Shown in pieces: positions 25,694 through 34,631 of a DNA stretch of 42,319 nucleotides. Both the position numbers and the translations under genes were made by a program. The notes below the pieces were generated by a model, which did not search any database, was not told the origin of the DNA, and worked only from the letters and a program-made list of their open reading frames with translations. Position 1 is the stretch's first letter. Every line of letters starts with the position of its first letter. The DNA is from Gilliamella intestini. GTDB taxonomy: Bacteria; Pseudomonadota; Gammaproteobacteria; Enterobacterales; Orbaceae. Location of the stretch: the NCBI RefSeq assembly GCF_900094935.1, contig NZ_FMBA01000020.1, positions 1 to 42,319 of the forward strand, given 5' to 3'.

Positions 25694-26509
25694 ATGCGTG
25701 TAGATAAAGATGACCGTTATATATCAGAACAACCTAATAAGGACTCTACGCCCTCATTAAAATTGCTCGGTTTTCTTCAAGATTTTCCAAGGAAAAAGTT
25801 AATTATTTTCGGTTTAACAATTATTATTTTTTTATTATTTTGTTTGATTATCTTTTATTCTTTTCCCAAAAAACCAGAAATATCATTAGCACCGCCAGAG
25901 GTTAATGGAGTAACGTCAACACAAGAAACCAATGATACAATCACTGATGAACAAAACACTAGTGAGGTCAATGGAAATCAAATTAGAGGTACTAATTCAA
26001 TAATAGAAACATCATCAGACAATACTTTGAATCAATCTAATACGCAACTTGAATCTTTTGGTAATACAAATAGTAACTTAAGTTCATTAACTAATAATCA
26101 AAATAAGGGTTATAAAGCAAACCATCAGACTGTTACAACATCTAATGATAATGCTGTCGCTAGTAAGACCAATACGAAAAAAAATAACCATAACTCGGTT
26201 AATAGCAAAAATGAAAATGTTGGTTTAGAAAAAAACATTAAGATAAAAAATGATCACTATGTCATTCAGCTTAGTGCATCTAAATCATTGGAAGGATTAA
26301 AAAAATTTATCAAACAAAATAATATAACCGATTACCATATTTATGAGTCTAAACATCAATCTGGTTCGTGGTTTGTTTTAATAAAAGGTAATTATTCATC
26401 AATAGATGAAGCGAACAAAGCGATTAAGTCTTTACCAACTGCACTGCAAAAAGACAAACCATGGGTTAAATCTGGTGCAACAATTAACAAAGAAAAAGTA
26501 ACGAAATAA
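25694..26509 (+). CDS. damX: DamX-like SPOR-domain division protein
   Basis: The 271-residue protein has an N-terminal cytoplasmic stretch (1-35), one membrane segment (about 36-57), a low-complexity Asn/Ser/Thr-rich linker (about 65-190) and a C-terminal SPOR domain (about 192-265, starting DHYVIQLSASKSLEG and containing SGSWFVLIKGNYSSIDEANKAI). SPOR domains bind denuded peptidoglycan at the septum, so a role in division is expected. It is much shorter than E. coli DamX (428), mainly in the linker. It lies between aroK and dam, as damX does in enterobacteria. ATG 25694 has AAGGAG upstream. Confidence 0.8.
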   Translation: MRVDKDDRYISEQPNKDSTPSLKLLGFLQDFPRKKLIIFGLTIIIFLLFCLIIFYSFPKKPEISLAPPEVNGVTSTQETNDTITDEQNTSEVNGNQIRGTNSIIETSSDNTLNQSNTQLESFGNTNSNLSSLTNNQNKGYKANHQTVTTSNDNAVASKTNTKKNNHNSVNSKNENVGLEKNIKIKNDHYVIQLSASKSLEGLKKFIKQNNITDYHIYESKHQSGSWFVLIKGNYSSIDEANKAIKSLPTALQKDKPWVKSGATINKEKVTK

Positions 26510-26558
26510 CAAGAAATATCGTTTATTTATCCGATCAACGACAAATTAGGAGTATCCG

Positions 26559-27380
26559 TTGAAGAAGCAACGAGCCTTTTTAAAATGGGCTGGAGGGAAA
26601 TATGAGCTCGTGGACACAATTAAACGGTATCTACCAGAAGGCGAACAACTAATTGAACCTTTTGTCGGGGCTGGTTCTGTATTTTTAAATACTAACTACA
26701 AAAGTTATATTTTAGCGGATATCAACAACGATTTAATTTCATTATTTAAATTGTTACAATCAAGCCCTGATCAATTTATTAGTGACCTTCGATTGTTATT
26801 TTCCACTCAAAATAATAATCCTGATGCGTTTTATCAACTGCGCGATTTATTTAATGGTAGTAAAGACCAATATTTTAGATCACTTTTATTTGTCTACTTA
26901 AATCGTCATTGCTATAACGGTTTATGTCGTTATAACAACAGCGGGCTATTTAATGTCCCATTTGGGCGTTATAAGACAATTTATTTCCCTGAAAAAGAAC
27001 TCTATTTTTTTGCAGAAAAAGCGCAAAAAGCTCAGTTTATTTGTGCGCCTTATCATAAAGTAATGAAACAAGCAAAAAAAAATTCAGTAATTTATTGTGA
27101 TCCGCCCTATATATCACCGAATGAATCAGCTGGCTTTACAGCCTACTATTCAAATATATTTGGATTTGAAGAACACAAAAAACTATCAAAATTAGCTGAA
27201 ACCATAGCATATAAAAAAAATATACCTGTACTAGTGTCTAATCATTATACTGATTACACAATGACCCTTTACAGTAAAGCAAGTGAGCTTTATCGGGCAG
27301 AAATGAGGCGCTCAATTAGCTGTGCTGGTGAAGGCCGTAAAAAAATTGACGAGATTTTAGCGTTATATAAAAAGTCATAA
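26559..27380 (+). CDS. dam: DNA adenine methyltransferase (GATC)
   Basis: The 273-residue enzyme methylates adenine in GATC, for mismatch repair and replication control. It has the SAM motif FLKWAGGK (about 7-14), FVGAGSVFLNT, and the catalytic DPPY at D181-Y184, the same position as in E. coli. It starts with TTG (26559-26561): AGGAG at 26548-26552 is six bases ahead, and the translated KKQRAFLKWAGGKYELV aligns from residue 1 with E. coli Dam. No in-frame ATG lies nearby. The rare start implies low expression, which would fit the known need to keep Dam levels low. Confidence 0.95.
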   Translation: MKKQRAFLKWAGGKYELVDTIKRYLPEGEQLIEPFVGAGSVFLNTNYKSYILADINNDLISLFKLLQSSPDQFISDLRLLFSTQNNNPDAFYQLRDLFNGSKDQYFRSLLFVYLNRHCYNGLCRYNNSGLFNVPFGRYKTIYFPEKELYFFAEKAQKAQFICAPYHKVMKQAKKNSVIYCDPPYISPNESAGFTAYYSNIFGFEEHKKLSKLAETIAYKKNIPVLVSNHYTDYTMTLYSKASELYRAEMRRSISCAGEGRKKIDEILALYKKS

Positions 27381-27417
27381 GCAGGTTTGGTTAAAGTAAA
27401 GTTATTAGAGGTAGGTT

Positions 27418-28095
27418 ATGAAAAAATACATTATTGCGCCATCAATATTATCAGCCGATTTTGCGCGTCTTGGCGAAGATACTCAAAAAGTGCTTGATGC
27501 AGGAGCCGATGTTATCCATTTTGACGTAATGGACAATCACTTTGTTCCCAACCTAACTATGGGTTCAATGTTTTGTAAAGCTTTACGCGACTATGGCATT
27601 AGCGCACCTATTGATGTACATTTAATGGTATCACCAGTTGAAGATCTAATAACTAGTTTTGCTAATGCTGGGGCAAGCAATATATCAATCCACCCTGAAG
27701 CCACTGTTCATTTAGATCGTTCATTGCAATTAATAAAAGATCACGGTTGTACAGCTGGTATTGTATTTAATCCCGCAACCCCGTTAAACTATTTAGATTA
27801 TGTCATAGATAAAATTGATATTATTTTATTAATGGGCGTTAACCCTGGCTTTGGTGGACAATCATTTATTCCATCAACCTTAAAAAAACTACGACAAGTA
27901 AAAAAACGTATTATTGAATCTGGACGCGATATTCGATTAGAAATTGATGGCGGCGTAAAAGTAGAAAATATTGCTGAAATAGCTAAAGCTGGTGCGGACA
28001 TGTTTGTTGCTGGTTCAGCTATATTTAACCAACCTGATTATAAAACCGTTATTGATGCCATGCGTAAAGAATTAGCAGGAGTTCAACATGACTAA
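27418..28095 (+). CDS. rpe: Ribulose-phosphate 3-epimerase
   Basis: This 225-residue TIM-barrel enzyme of the pentose phosphate pathway interconverts ribulose-5-phosphate and xylulose-5-phosphate. Conserved metal-binding and phosphate-binding motifs are visible: [57 protein letters not shown] and GSAIF. Its stop overlaps the gph start by 8 bases, so the two genes are translationally coupled. The order dam-rpe-gph-trpS is that of E. coli. Confidence 0.96.
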   Translation: MKKYIIAPSILSADFARLGEDTQKVLDAGADVIHFDVMDNHFVPNLTMGSMFCKALRDYGISAPIDVHLMVSPVEDLITSFANAGASNISIHPEATVHLDRSLQLIKDHGCTAGIVFNPATPLNYLDYVIDKIDIILLMGVNPGFGGQSFIPSTLKKLRQVKKRIIESGRDIRLEIDGGVKVENIAEIAKAGADMFVAGSAIFNQPDYKTVIDAMRKELAGVQHD

Positions 28096-28783
28096 ATTAA
28101 ATGACATTCAGGCCGTAGCTTTTGATTTAGATGGTACACTTGTCGATAGTGTCCCAGGGCTTGCACTGGCCTCACAAAAAATGCTAGCAGATTTAAACCT
28201 ACCAACAATTAGCAATGAACAAATCAAAAACTTCGTAGGTAATGGTATTGATATCATGCTAGAAAGAGTATTTAAAGCAATTGAAGTCGATCCATCAACA
28301 GAACTCTTTGCCAAAGCTAAAGATCTATTTAATCAGCACTATGATAAAGTCATTGATGCAGAAACTAAATTATTTTCCAACGTTAAAGAGACCTTAAAAG
28401 CACTCTATGATAATAATTATCCACTCGCATTAGTAACTAATAAACCTGCACAATTTTTACCAGCTTTACTGACTTCTTTAGGTATAAAAGAGTACTTTTC
28501 ATTAGTGCTTGGTGGTGGAGATGTGATTAAATTAAAACCACACCCAGCGCCCTTATATCAAGTTATGGCAACATTTGGATTGTTTAGTGATCAGCTCTTG
28601 TTTGTGGGTGATTCTAAAAACGATATCACAGCAGCGCAAAATGCCAACTGCCCGACGGTAGCATTAAGCTATGGCTATAATTATGGCATCTCGATCGCTA
28701 CGAGCAATCCTGATTTTTTATTGGATGATTTTAAAGACATACTAACATTATTACCTCAGCCCAAAGCTGATGCAAAAAAATAA
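28088..28783 (+). CDS. gph: Phosphoglycolate phosphatase
   Basis: The 231-residue HAD-family phosphatase has motif [12 protein letters not shown] (nucleophile Asp), motif II VTNKP, motif III Lys in LKPHPAP and motif [12 protein letters not shown]. It removes 2-phosphoglycolate formed from DNA 3'-end repair. The start overlaps the rpe stop and lies just after an AGGAG in the rpe coding sequence. Length is slightly shorter than E. coli Gph (252). Confidence 0.92.
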   Translation: MTKLNDIQAVAFDLDGTLVDSVPGLALASQKMLADLNLPTISNEQIKNFVGNGIDIMLERVFKAIEVDPSTELFAKAKDLFNQHYDKVIDAETKLFSNVKETLKALYDNNYPLALVTNKPAQFLPALLTSLGIKEYFSLVLGGGDVIKLKPHPAPLYQVMATFGLFSDQLLFVGDSKNDITAAQNANCPTVALSYGYNYGISIATSNPDFLLDDFKDILTLLPQPKADAKK

Positions 28784-28806
28784 TTAGCATAGATTAGGAA
28801 TAAATT

Positions 28807-29802
28807 ATGAGTAAACCGATTGTATTTAGTGGCGCTCAGCCATCAGGAGAACTAACACTTGGCAACTACTTAGGTGCATTAAAAAATTGGGTGGCTTTGC
28901 AAGGTGAATATGATTGCGTTTATTGTATTGTCAATCAACATGCGATCACAGTACGTCAAGATCCCAACAAATTACGCAAAGCCACATTAGATACACTTGC
29001 CCTTTATTTAGCTTGTGGAATTGACCCCAAACAGAGCACTATTTTTGTACAATCACACGTCCCTGCACATGCAGAACTTGGTTGGGCATTAAATTGTTAC
29101 ACCTATTTTGGTGAACTCAGCCGTATGACACAATTTAAAGATAAATCATCACGCCATGCCGAAAACATTAACGCAGGTCTATTTGACTATCCAGTACTTA
29201 TGGCAGCAGACATTTTGCTTTATCAAGCAAACTTAGTACCTGTGGGCGATGATCAAAAGCAACATCTTGAATTATCGCGTGATATTGCTATGCGCTTTAA
29301 TGCACTTTATGGGGATGTTTTCACCGTTCCTGAACCGTTTATTGCTAAAGTTGGTGCACGCGTTATGTCATTACAAGAACCAACCAAGAAAATGTCAAAA
29401 TCAGACGAAAATCGCAATAACCTAATAGGGTTACTCGAAAACCCAAAAGATATTGAAAAGAAAATAAAACGAGCGATGACTGATTCTGATGAACCACCAG
29501 TCGTTCGTTACGACATAAAAAATAAAGCTGGTGTATCAAACCTACTTGATATTTTAACGGGTATCACAGGAAAGCCTATTGCTGAGCTTGAAAAAGAATT
29601 TGAAGGCAAAATGTATGGTCACTTAAAAACCGAAGTGGCAACTCAAGTTATTGACATGTTAACCAACTTGCAAGCTAAATATCATGAGTATCGTGATGAT
29701 GAAAGTTACTTATTTTCAATCATGCAAGAAGGTGCCGAAAAAGCACGCTCAAAAGCCGAACCAACATTGAAAAAGGTCTATGACGCAATTGGGTTTGTTT
29801 AA
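28807..29802 (+). CDS. trpS: Tryptophanyl-tRNA synthetase
   Basis: The 331-residue class I synthetase (E. coli 334) charges tRNA-Trp. The HIGH-like box lies at [10 protein letters not shown] after FSGAQPSGE, and the KMSKS box is KKMSKSDEN. Substrate-site motifs [15 protein letters not shown] and [16 protein letters not shown] are intact. It follows gph by 23 bases with AGGAATAAAT upstream. It is the last gene of the aroK-to-trpS cluster. Confidence 0.96.
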   Translation: MSKPIVFSGAQPSGELTLGNYLGALKNWVALQGEYDCVYCIVNQHAITVRQDPNKLRKATLDTLALYLACGIDPKQSTIFVQSHVPAHAELGWALNCYTYFGELSRMTQFKDKSSRHAENINAGLFDYPVLMAADILLYQANLVPVGDDQKQHLELSRDIAMRFNALYGDVFTVPEPFIAKVGARVMSLQEPTKKMSKSDENRNNLIGLLENPKDIEKKIKRAMTDSDEPPVVRYDIKNKAGVSNLLDILTGITGKPIAELEKEFEGKMYGHLKTEVATQVIDMLTNLQAKYHEYRDDESYLFSIMQEGAEKARSKAEPTLKKVYDAIGFV

Positions 29803-29846
29803 TTACTAAAACAATACTCTATTGTTACAAAAATAAAATAGTATGT

Positions 29847-29891
29847 AATGGCTTTAATAAACTAGATAACCAAGCAACCATTAAAGCCATT
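29847..29891 (+). terminator. Long inverted repeat after trpS
   Basis: A perfect 12-bp inverted repeat, AATGGCTTTAAT (29847-29858) with ATTAAAGCCATT (29880-29891), has a 21-base loop and lies between trpS and trkA. The T-tract is poor, so it is a candidate terminator or 3'-end stabiliser. Confidence 0.45.
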
Positions 29892-29909
29892 TAACGATAC
29901 AGGTTAGTT

Positions 29910-31271
29910 ATGAAGATTATTATTCTTGGTGCAGAACAGACAGGTAGTGCGCTTGCTGAATATCTCGTTACCGAAAAGCAAAACGATGTTACAGTGGTTG
30001 ATGAAGATCACGACAAATTGCAATCTTTGCAAGAACGCTTTGATTTACAAATAATTTGTGGCAAACCATCTTATCCGCAAGTCTTAAAAGATGCCGGTGC
30101 CGAATCAGCAGACATGCTTGTTGCGGTTACTAACTCTGACGAAATCAACATGATAGCTTGCCAAATTGGACATGTGATGTTTCACATTCCCCAAAAAGTC
30201 GCGCGTATCAGAGAGCCCGAATACAATAACGAAGATTACCCCTGCTTCAACAAAGATTGCATTAACATTGATCATATTATTGCTCCAGAAAATCTTATCA
30301 CCAACCATATTAGCCAGTTAGTACAATACCCTGGTTCACTGCAATTTGCCTCTTTTTGTGATAATCGTGTCTGCTTAGTAGCTGTAACTGCCTATTATGG
30401 TGGTGCTTTAGTGGGTAACGAACTATCCGAACTCAAAGAACATTTACCACATGTTGAAGCTCGTGTCGTTGCCATTTATCGTAAAAATCGGTTTATTCGC
30501 CCACTCGCCTCAACCTTAATAGAAGCGGGTGATATGGTCTACTTCATCACACCGCCAGTCAATATTAAAGCCGTTACTAGCGAATTACAACGATTAGAAA
30601 AGCCCTATAAACGAATTATTATCAGCGGTGGCGGAGGTATCGCTGTTGCTTTAGCAAAACGTTTAGAAAATGACTATCAAGTCAAACTAATTGAACGAAA
30701 TGCAGAGCGTGCAGAATTAATTGCCGAGCAACTTATTAACACCACGATATTGCATGGAGAATCATCTGACCAAGAATTACTATCACAAGAGCAAATAGAG
30801 CTTACCGATCTATTTATTGCGGTAACTAGCGATGATGAATCCAATATTATGTCATCCATGCTTGCCAAAAGAATGGGCACTAAAAAAGTCATTGTATTAA
30901 TTCAACGCCAAGCCTATCTTGAACTGATTAATGACAGTGTGATTGATATTGCCATTTCCCCACAACATGCCACCATTTCAGAACTATTAAGTCATGTAAG
31001 GCAAACTGGCGTAGTTAAAGTTGTCTCGTTAAGGCAGGGCGAATCTGAAATTATCGAAGTCGTTGCTAATGGTGATAATGACACCTCAAAACTTGTCGGC
31101 AAAAATATTAATAGCCTAAAACTCCCCTCAGGGGCAACTATTGGCGCAGTAGTTCGTGGTGAAGATATCATTATTGTCAATACGGATCTAACTATTGAAA
31201 ACAACGATCACCTGATCATCTTCTTACCCGATAGAAAAACAATTACTGATATAGAAAAATTATTACAATAG
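29910..31271 (+). CDS. trkA: Potassium-uptake regulatory subunit TrkA
   Basis: The 453-residue protein (E. coli 458) is the cytosolic NAD(H)-binding gate for TrkG/TrkH potassium channels. Two RCK units are seen. Each has a Rossmann glycine loop (GAEQTGSALAEYL at about 7-19 and SGGGGIAVALAKRL at about 235), the acidic residue ending the next strand (VVDED; LIERN), and a C-terminal RCK_C domain. ATG 29910 follows a weak AGGTTAG site. No membrane partner lies nearby. Confidence 0.93.
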   Translation: MKIIILGAEQTGSALAEYLVTEKQNDVTVVDEDHDKLQSLQERFDLQIICGKPSYPQVLKDAGAESADMLVAVTNSDEINMIACQIGHVMFHIPQKVARIREPEYNNEDYPCFNKDCINIDHIIAPENLITNHISQLVQYPGSLQFASFCDNRVCLVAVTAYYGGALVGNELSELKEHLPHVEARVVAIYRKNRFIRPLASTLIEAGDMVYFITPPVNIKAVTSELQRLEKPYKRIIISGGGGIAVALAKRLENDYQVKLIERNAERAELIAEQLINTTILHGESSDQELLSQEQIELTDLFIAVTSDDESNIMSSMLAKRMGTKKVIVLIQRQAYLELINDSVIDIAISPQHATISELLSHVRQTGVVKVVSLRQGESEIIEVVANGDNDTSKLVGKNINSLKLPSGATIGAVVRGEDIIIVNTDLTIENNDHLIIFLPDRKTITDIEKLLQ

Positions 31272-31314
31272 CTTGTTAATAATAAATAGTCAGTTCATAA
31301 TAACCAATAAATTT

Positions 31315-31400
31315 TGACTCGGGGTGTTTTTTGTTCTAACAAAAAACTGAGATCTTACCCGTTGTACCTGATCTGGATAATACCAGCGTAGGGAAGTCTC
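31315..31400 (+). promoter_or_regulatory. TPP riboswitch (THI element)
   Basis: The conserved aptamer blocks appear in order: CTCGGGGTG (31318-31326), CTGAGAT (31348-31354), ACCCGTTGTACCTGATCTGG (31358-31377), ATAATACCAGCGTAGGGAAG (31377-31396). Together they form the standard two-arm thiamine-pyrophosphate fold. It precedes thiM, so TPP would repress the thiMED salvage operon. The 7-base AGGGAAG (31390-31396) in the closing helix can pair with CTTCCCT (31435-31441) downstream. The CTTCC part of that strand (31435-31439) can instead pair with GGAAG in the thiM ribosome-binding region, suggesting control of translation initiation. Confidence 0.9.
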
Positions 31401-31480
31401 AGCCATAAAAACCCTAGCTTAAGTTTGGCACATTCTTCCCTGCATTTACCGATTAATAAATAAAAAAGGAAGGAAAGAAT

Positions 31481-32269
31481 ATGCCAATAGCCCAACCATT
31501 CCAAACTGCGCAAGCAATTACATTTATCAACCATATAAAACAACAGTGCCCACTAGTACATTGTATCACCAACGACGTAGTCCAAAACTTTACGGCTAAT
31601 GTACTCCTTGCTATTGGTGCATCGCCAGCGATGATTATTGCCGAACAAGAAGTTGAATCATTTGTGATCATTGCCGATAGCTTACTAATTAATATTGGCA
31701 CCATCCACAACAGTACAGCTAACAGCATGCTACTTGCAGCCAAAAAAGCCCAACAAACACAAACCCCATGGGTACTTGACCCTGTCGCAGTTGGACCATC
31801 GCTTAGTTATCGAACCGATATTGCTCATCAATTGTTATCATTTAATCCAACAGTAATACGCGGTAATGCTTCAGAAATACTCGCGTTAAATGGACAAAAC
31901 GCCTCATCCAAAGGACCAGATAGTCAAGACTCAACCCAATCGGCTTTAAATACTGCCAAAGCACTTGCACAACAATACCAAACTATTGTTGCTATGACTG
32001 GTGATGTCGATTACATCACCGATGGCAACACCACCTATAGCATAACAGGTGGTGATGTAGCGTTAACAAAAGTGACAGGAACGGGATGTTCATTATCTGC
32101 CATGGTAGCGGCTTTTATTGCAAACTCACCCGATCCATTACAAGCCACTGCATCAGCATGTTTAATGATGAAAAAGGCAGGCGAGCTTGCCAATAAACAG
32201 CAAGGACTAGGCACCTTTGCTGTTTCAATATTAGATCAGCTCTCTACATTTAACTCAACGCACGAATAA
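31481..32269 (+). CDS. thiM: Hydroxyethylthiazole kinase
   Basis: The 262-residue kinase (E. coli ThiM 262) phosphorylates the thiazole alcohol in thiamine salvage. Signature stretches include PLVHCITNDVVQNFTANVLLA, SPAMIIAEQEVESF, VLDPVAVGPS, IRGNASEI and the anion hole and catalytic Cys in TKVTGTGCSLSAM. It starts at ATG 31481 behind AGGAAGGAAAG and is the first gene after the TPP riboswitch. Next gene thiE starts 8 bases after its stop. Confidence 0.96.
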   Translation: MPIAQPFQTAQAITFINHIKQQCPLVHCITNDVVQNFTANVLLAIGASPAMIIAEQEVESFVIIADSLLINIGTIHNSTANSMLLAAKKAQQTQTPWVLDPVAVGPSLSYRTDIAHQLLSFNPTVIRGNASEILALNGQNASSKGPDSQDSTQSALNTAKALAQQYQTIVAMTGDVDYITDGNTTYSITGGDVALTKVTGTGCSLSAMVAAFIANSPDPLQATASACLMMKKAGELANKQQGLGTFAVSILDQLSTFNSTHE

Positions 32270-32277
32270 GGAAACAA

Positions 32278-32919
32278 ATGAAAAAACAACTCGATCTTAC
32301 TCTTTATTTAGTTCTTGATCCCTTATTATGCGAAGGAATTAATGGCATGGTAAACACCACCAAAATTGCCATTGCTAATGGTGTAACGGCAATTCAATTA
32401 AGATCAGAACAAACATTTTCAGGTAAAGATTGGTATTACGCCGCATTAGCATTAAAAGAAACACTAAAAGGCACGCCTATACCACTATTTATAAACGATC
32501 ATGTTGATATCGCACTTGCTGTTGATGCTGATGGTGTACACATAGGGCAAAGTGATCTTCCTGTCGATGTTACACGACAACTTATTGGCAATAAAAAATG
32601 GTTAGGATTTTCAATCTCAAACCACCAGCAACTTAATGCTGTGCCTTGGCAAAAAGTCGATTATTTAGGAATTGGTCCAATCTATCCAACTGCAACCAAA
32701 AAAGATGCCGCCAAAGCGCTTGGTACTAAGCAATTAACCGAATTAGTAAAATTAAAACAGTGCCCAGCTGTTGCTATTGGAGGTATTGATGAAAGCAATA
32801 TCACTGACGTCATTCACACAGGTATTGAAGGAGTTGCCGTCGTTTCGGCAATTTGTGGTAAAAAAGATATTCAACAAGCAACATTATCACTTATTAACAA
32901 AATCAAACAAGCTAAATAG
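32278..32919 (+). CDS. thiE: Thiamine-phosphate synthase
   Basis: The 213-residue TIM-barrel enzyme joins HMP-pyrophosphate and thiazole phosphate to thiamine phosphate. The family features AIQLRSE, PLFINDHVDIALAVDADGVHIGQSDLP, LGIGPIYPTATKKDA and AIGGIDESNI are present. It lies 8 bases after thiM and 11 before thiD, with GGAAAC/AGGAAAG sites, in a thiMED operon devoted to salvage. Confidence 0.95.
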   Translation: MKKQLDLTLYLVLDPLLCEGINGMVNTTKIAIANGVTAIQLRSEQTFSGKDWYYAALALKETLKGTPIPLFINDHVDIALAVDADGVHIGQSDLPVDVTRQLIGNKKWLGFSISNHQQLNAVPWQKVDYLGIGPIYPTATKKDAAKALGTKQLTELVKLKQCPAVAIGGIDESNITDVIHTGIEGVAVVSAICGKKDIQQATLSLINKIKQAK

Positions 32920-32930
32920 GAAAGATTATC

Positions 32931-33725
32931 ATGACAACAATTGCACTCACCATTGCTGGATCAGACCCTAGCGGTGGTGCAGGTATTCAAGCCGATTTAA
33001 AAACCTTTTCGGCACTTGGTGCTTATGGCATGTCAGTTATCACCGCGCTAACGGCACAAAGCACACAAGGGGTTGATGCGGTACTTGCAATATCGCCCGA
33101 ATTTATTGAAGCCCAATTTAACACGCTTTATCAAGATATCAAAATTGATAGCGTAAAAATAGGAATGCTGATGAATAAAGAGATAGTCACAACCGTTCAC
33201 CATCTTCTTAAAACAAACCCAATTCCAGCTATCGTATTAGATACCGTAATGGTTGCCAAAGGTGGACACCCTCTTTTAAAATCCGATGCTGTAACGGCCA
33301 TTCGTGAGCTTTTATTACCCCTAGCCACCATTATCACTCCCAATCTACCAGAAGCTGCTGCATTACTTGATTGTGATGAAGCAAAAAACGAAGATGAAAT
33401 GCAAAACCAAGGGCAAAAATTACTCAAACTAGGTTGCAAAGCAGTATTAATGAAAGGTGGACACTTACCAAGCAAAGAAAGCCCTGATTATTTGATCACA
33501 CACAATAATATAATAAGAATGACCTTTCCACGTATCCAAACTAAAAACACTCATGGAACGGGGTGCACATTATCAGCAGCTATTGCAGCATTATTACCTA
33601 AAAATAATTTAGAAGAAGCAATCGTCCAAGCAAAAAATTATCTACAAGGCGCAATTAGCCATGCCGATGATTTAAATATAGGGAAAGGAATTGGACCAAC
33701 GCATCATTTTTACCAATGCTGGTGA
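32931..33725 (+). CDS. thiD: HMP kinase / HMP-phosphate kinase
   Basis: The 264-residue ribokinase-like enzyme phosphorylates hydroxymethylpyrimidine twice, for thiamine synthesis or salvage. It has the N-terminal TIAGSDPSGGAGIQADLKTF, the GAYGMSVITALTAQ segment, PNLPEAA, and the catalytic NTHGTGCTLSAAIAA. It is the last gene of the thiMED operon and is followed by a nested hairpin. Confidence 0.96.
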   Translation: MTTIALTIAGSDPSGGAGIQADLKTFSALGAYGMSVITALTAQSTQGVDAVLAISPEFIEAQFNTLYQDIKIDSVKIGMLMNKEIVTTVHHLLKTNPIPAIVLDTVMVAKGGHPLLKSDAVTAIRELLLPLATIITPNLPEAAALLDCDEAKNEDEMQNQGQKLLKLGCKAVLMKGGHLPSKESPDYLITHNNIIRMTFPRIQTKNTHGTGCTLSAAIAALLPKNNLEEAIVQAKNYLQGAISHADDLNIGKGIGPTHHFYQCW

Positions 33726-33778
33726 AATACCATATTATGATTTGCTACCACTATAAACAATCATCTGTTTTACTACAC

Positions 33779-33831
33779 TTTAATCAAACGCCTAATGCCA
33801 TAGCTTTATGGCGTAACTCTTATTGATTAAA
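33779..33831. terminator. Nested hairpin between the convergent thiD and flp genes
   Basis: The outer stem TTTAATCA (33779-33786) with TGATTAAA (33824-33831) encloses an inner stem GCCATA (33797-33802) / TATGGC (33807-33812) with loop GCTT. A-rich DNA follows on the plus strand (AAAAAACAAAC). It could end transcription from either side. Confidence 0.45.
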
Positions 33832-33855
33832 AAACAAACATCTTTAATCCATTTT

Positions 33856-34068
33856 CTATTGCAGTATAGATAATGATTTAGCTTTTAATAGATTAAATGT
33901 TGTTTTGAGCAACGACATAATAGGTCCCTGATCACTACTACTAAAAATGAATAACACCGTGGCTGAAACACCAGCCATTACAATCGCATATTCGAGTGCA
34001 CTTACACCTTGTTCATTTTTAACAAATTTACCTAAAAAACCTCTTACTTGAGCATGAAGTTTAAACAA
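33856..34068 (-). CDS. Flp/Fap-type pilin, orphan
   Basis: The 70-residue protein has a short positively charged leader, then FVKNEQG-VSALEYAIVMAG. The G-V cleavage point and the Glu at +5 are the Flp prepilin peptidase signature, and a single membrane segment follows. It opens with TTG 34066-34068, and the codon before it is TAG, so no longer start exists. There is no good ribosome-binding site. No tad or cpa genes are in the window. It could be a functional structural subunit made with machinery elsewhere, or a lone remnant. Confidence 0.65.
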   Translation of the reverse strand: MFKLHAQVRGFLGKFVKNEQGVSALEYAIVMAGVSATVLFIFSSSDQGPIMSLLKTTFNLLKAKSLSILQ

Positions 34069-34242
34069 CTAGAGGGATTCTACATCTTAGTTATTTCCAA
34101 AAATCAAAAATAGATTGTTAAACAACCCCGTTAAAAAGAATAAAATAATTTTAAATAGATTTTATGCATTAACACCTACCGAAGAAGCTATTTACTCATT
34201 TTTATTTCAAAAAAATACTAAAATTTTTTATTCTGCTATTTA

Positions 34243-34256
34243 CTTCTTATAAGAAG
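34243..34256. promoter_or_regulatory. Perfect palindrome overlapping a possible promoter
   Basis: CTTCTTATAAGAAG is a perfect 14-bp palindrome. TTACTT (34240-34245) and TATGAT (34262-34267) are 16 bases apart and could be -35 and -10 boxes, which would put the palindrome in the operator position. This is suggested by position only. Confidence 0.35.
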
Positions 34257-34282
34257 ATAACTATGATATGCGCCATTATTAA

Positions 34283-34326
34283 CTGCAAAGGAGAATTATT
34301 ATGATTTATTTAACTAACCTTTGCAG
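34283..34326 (+). promoter_or_regulatory. Inverted repeat masking a ribosome-binding site in the rtcB2 leader
   Basis: CTGCAAAGG (34283-34291) and CCTTTGCAG (34318-34326) form a perfect 9-bp inverted repeat with 26 bases between, which include an ATG. The 5' arm contains most of the AAAGGAG ribosome-binding site (34288-34293), so folding would block translation of the small frame at 34301. The rest of the 34069-34631 gap has no gene-sized frame. A weak ATCAC/GTGAT hairpin with a T-run at 34539-34563 is the only other structure I see. Confidence 0.5.
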
Positions 34327-34342
34327 GCTTATCGCAAAATAA
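34301..34342 (+). CDS. Possible 13-residue leader peptide
   Basis: The frame ATG to TAA encodes MIYLTNLCRLIAK. It has a good AAAGGAG site 7 bases upstream. The site and the frame are both inside the inverted repeat. It might be a regulatory leader peptide for rtcB2, 290 bases downstream, or part of a small RNA. It is too short to judge by coding statistics. Confidence 0.3.
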   Translation: MIYLTNLCRLIAK

Positions 34343-34631
34343 TTAAGTAATTACTCTTCATAAATTTTTGCTTCAATTTATTCTGCCGATTCTAGCCTGC
34401 CAATTAAAATTATACCCAATGTTTAAAGACAACTTTATATTAAATAAAGTAGCTACTGTTTTAGACAAACAATCAATTTATTGTGTTCTAATCACTATTA
34501 AATAGAGTTAGATGTTAAGTAAGCTTTAATTTTCAACATCACTTTCTTACATGTGATTTTTTCAAAACAATAGTCTTTATACGTCTTCAGGGTACAACAA
34601 AAACAATAATATTTATTAAATGGATTGATAT

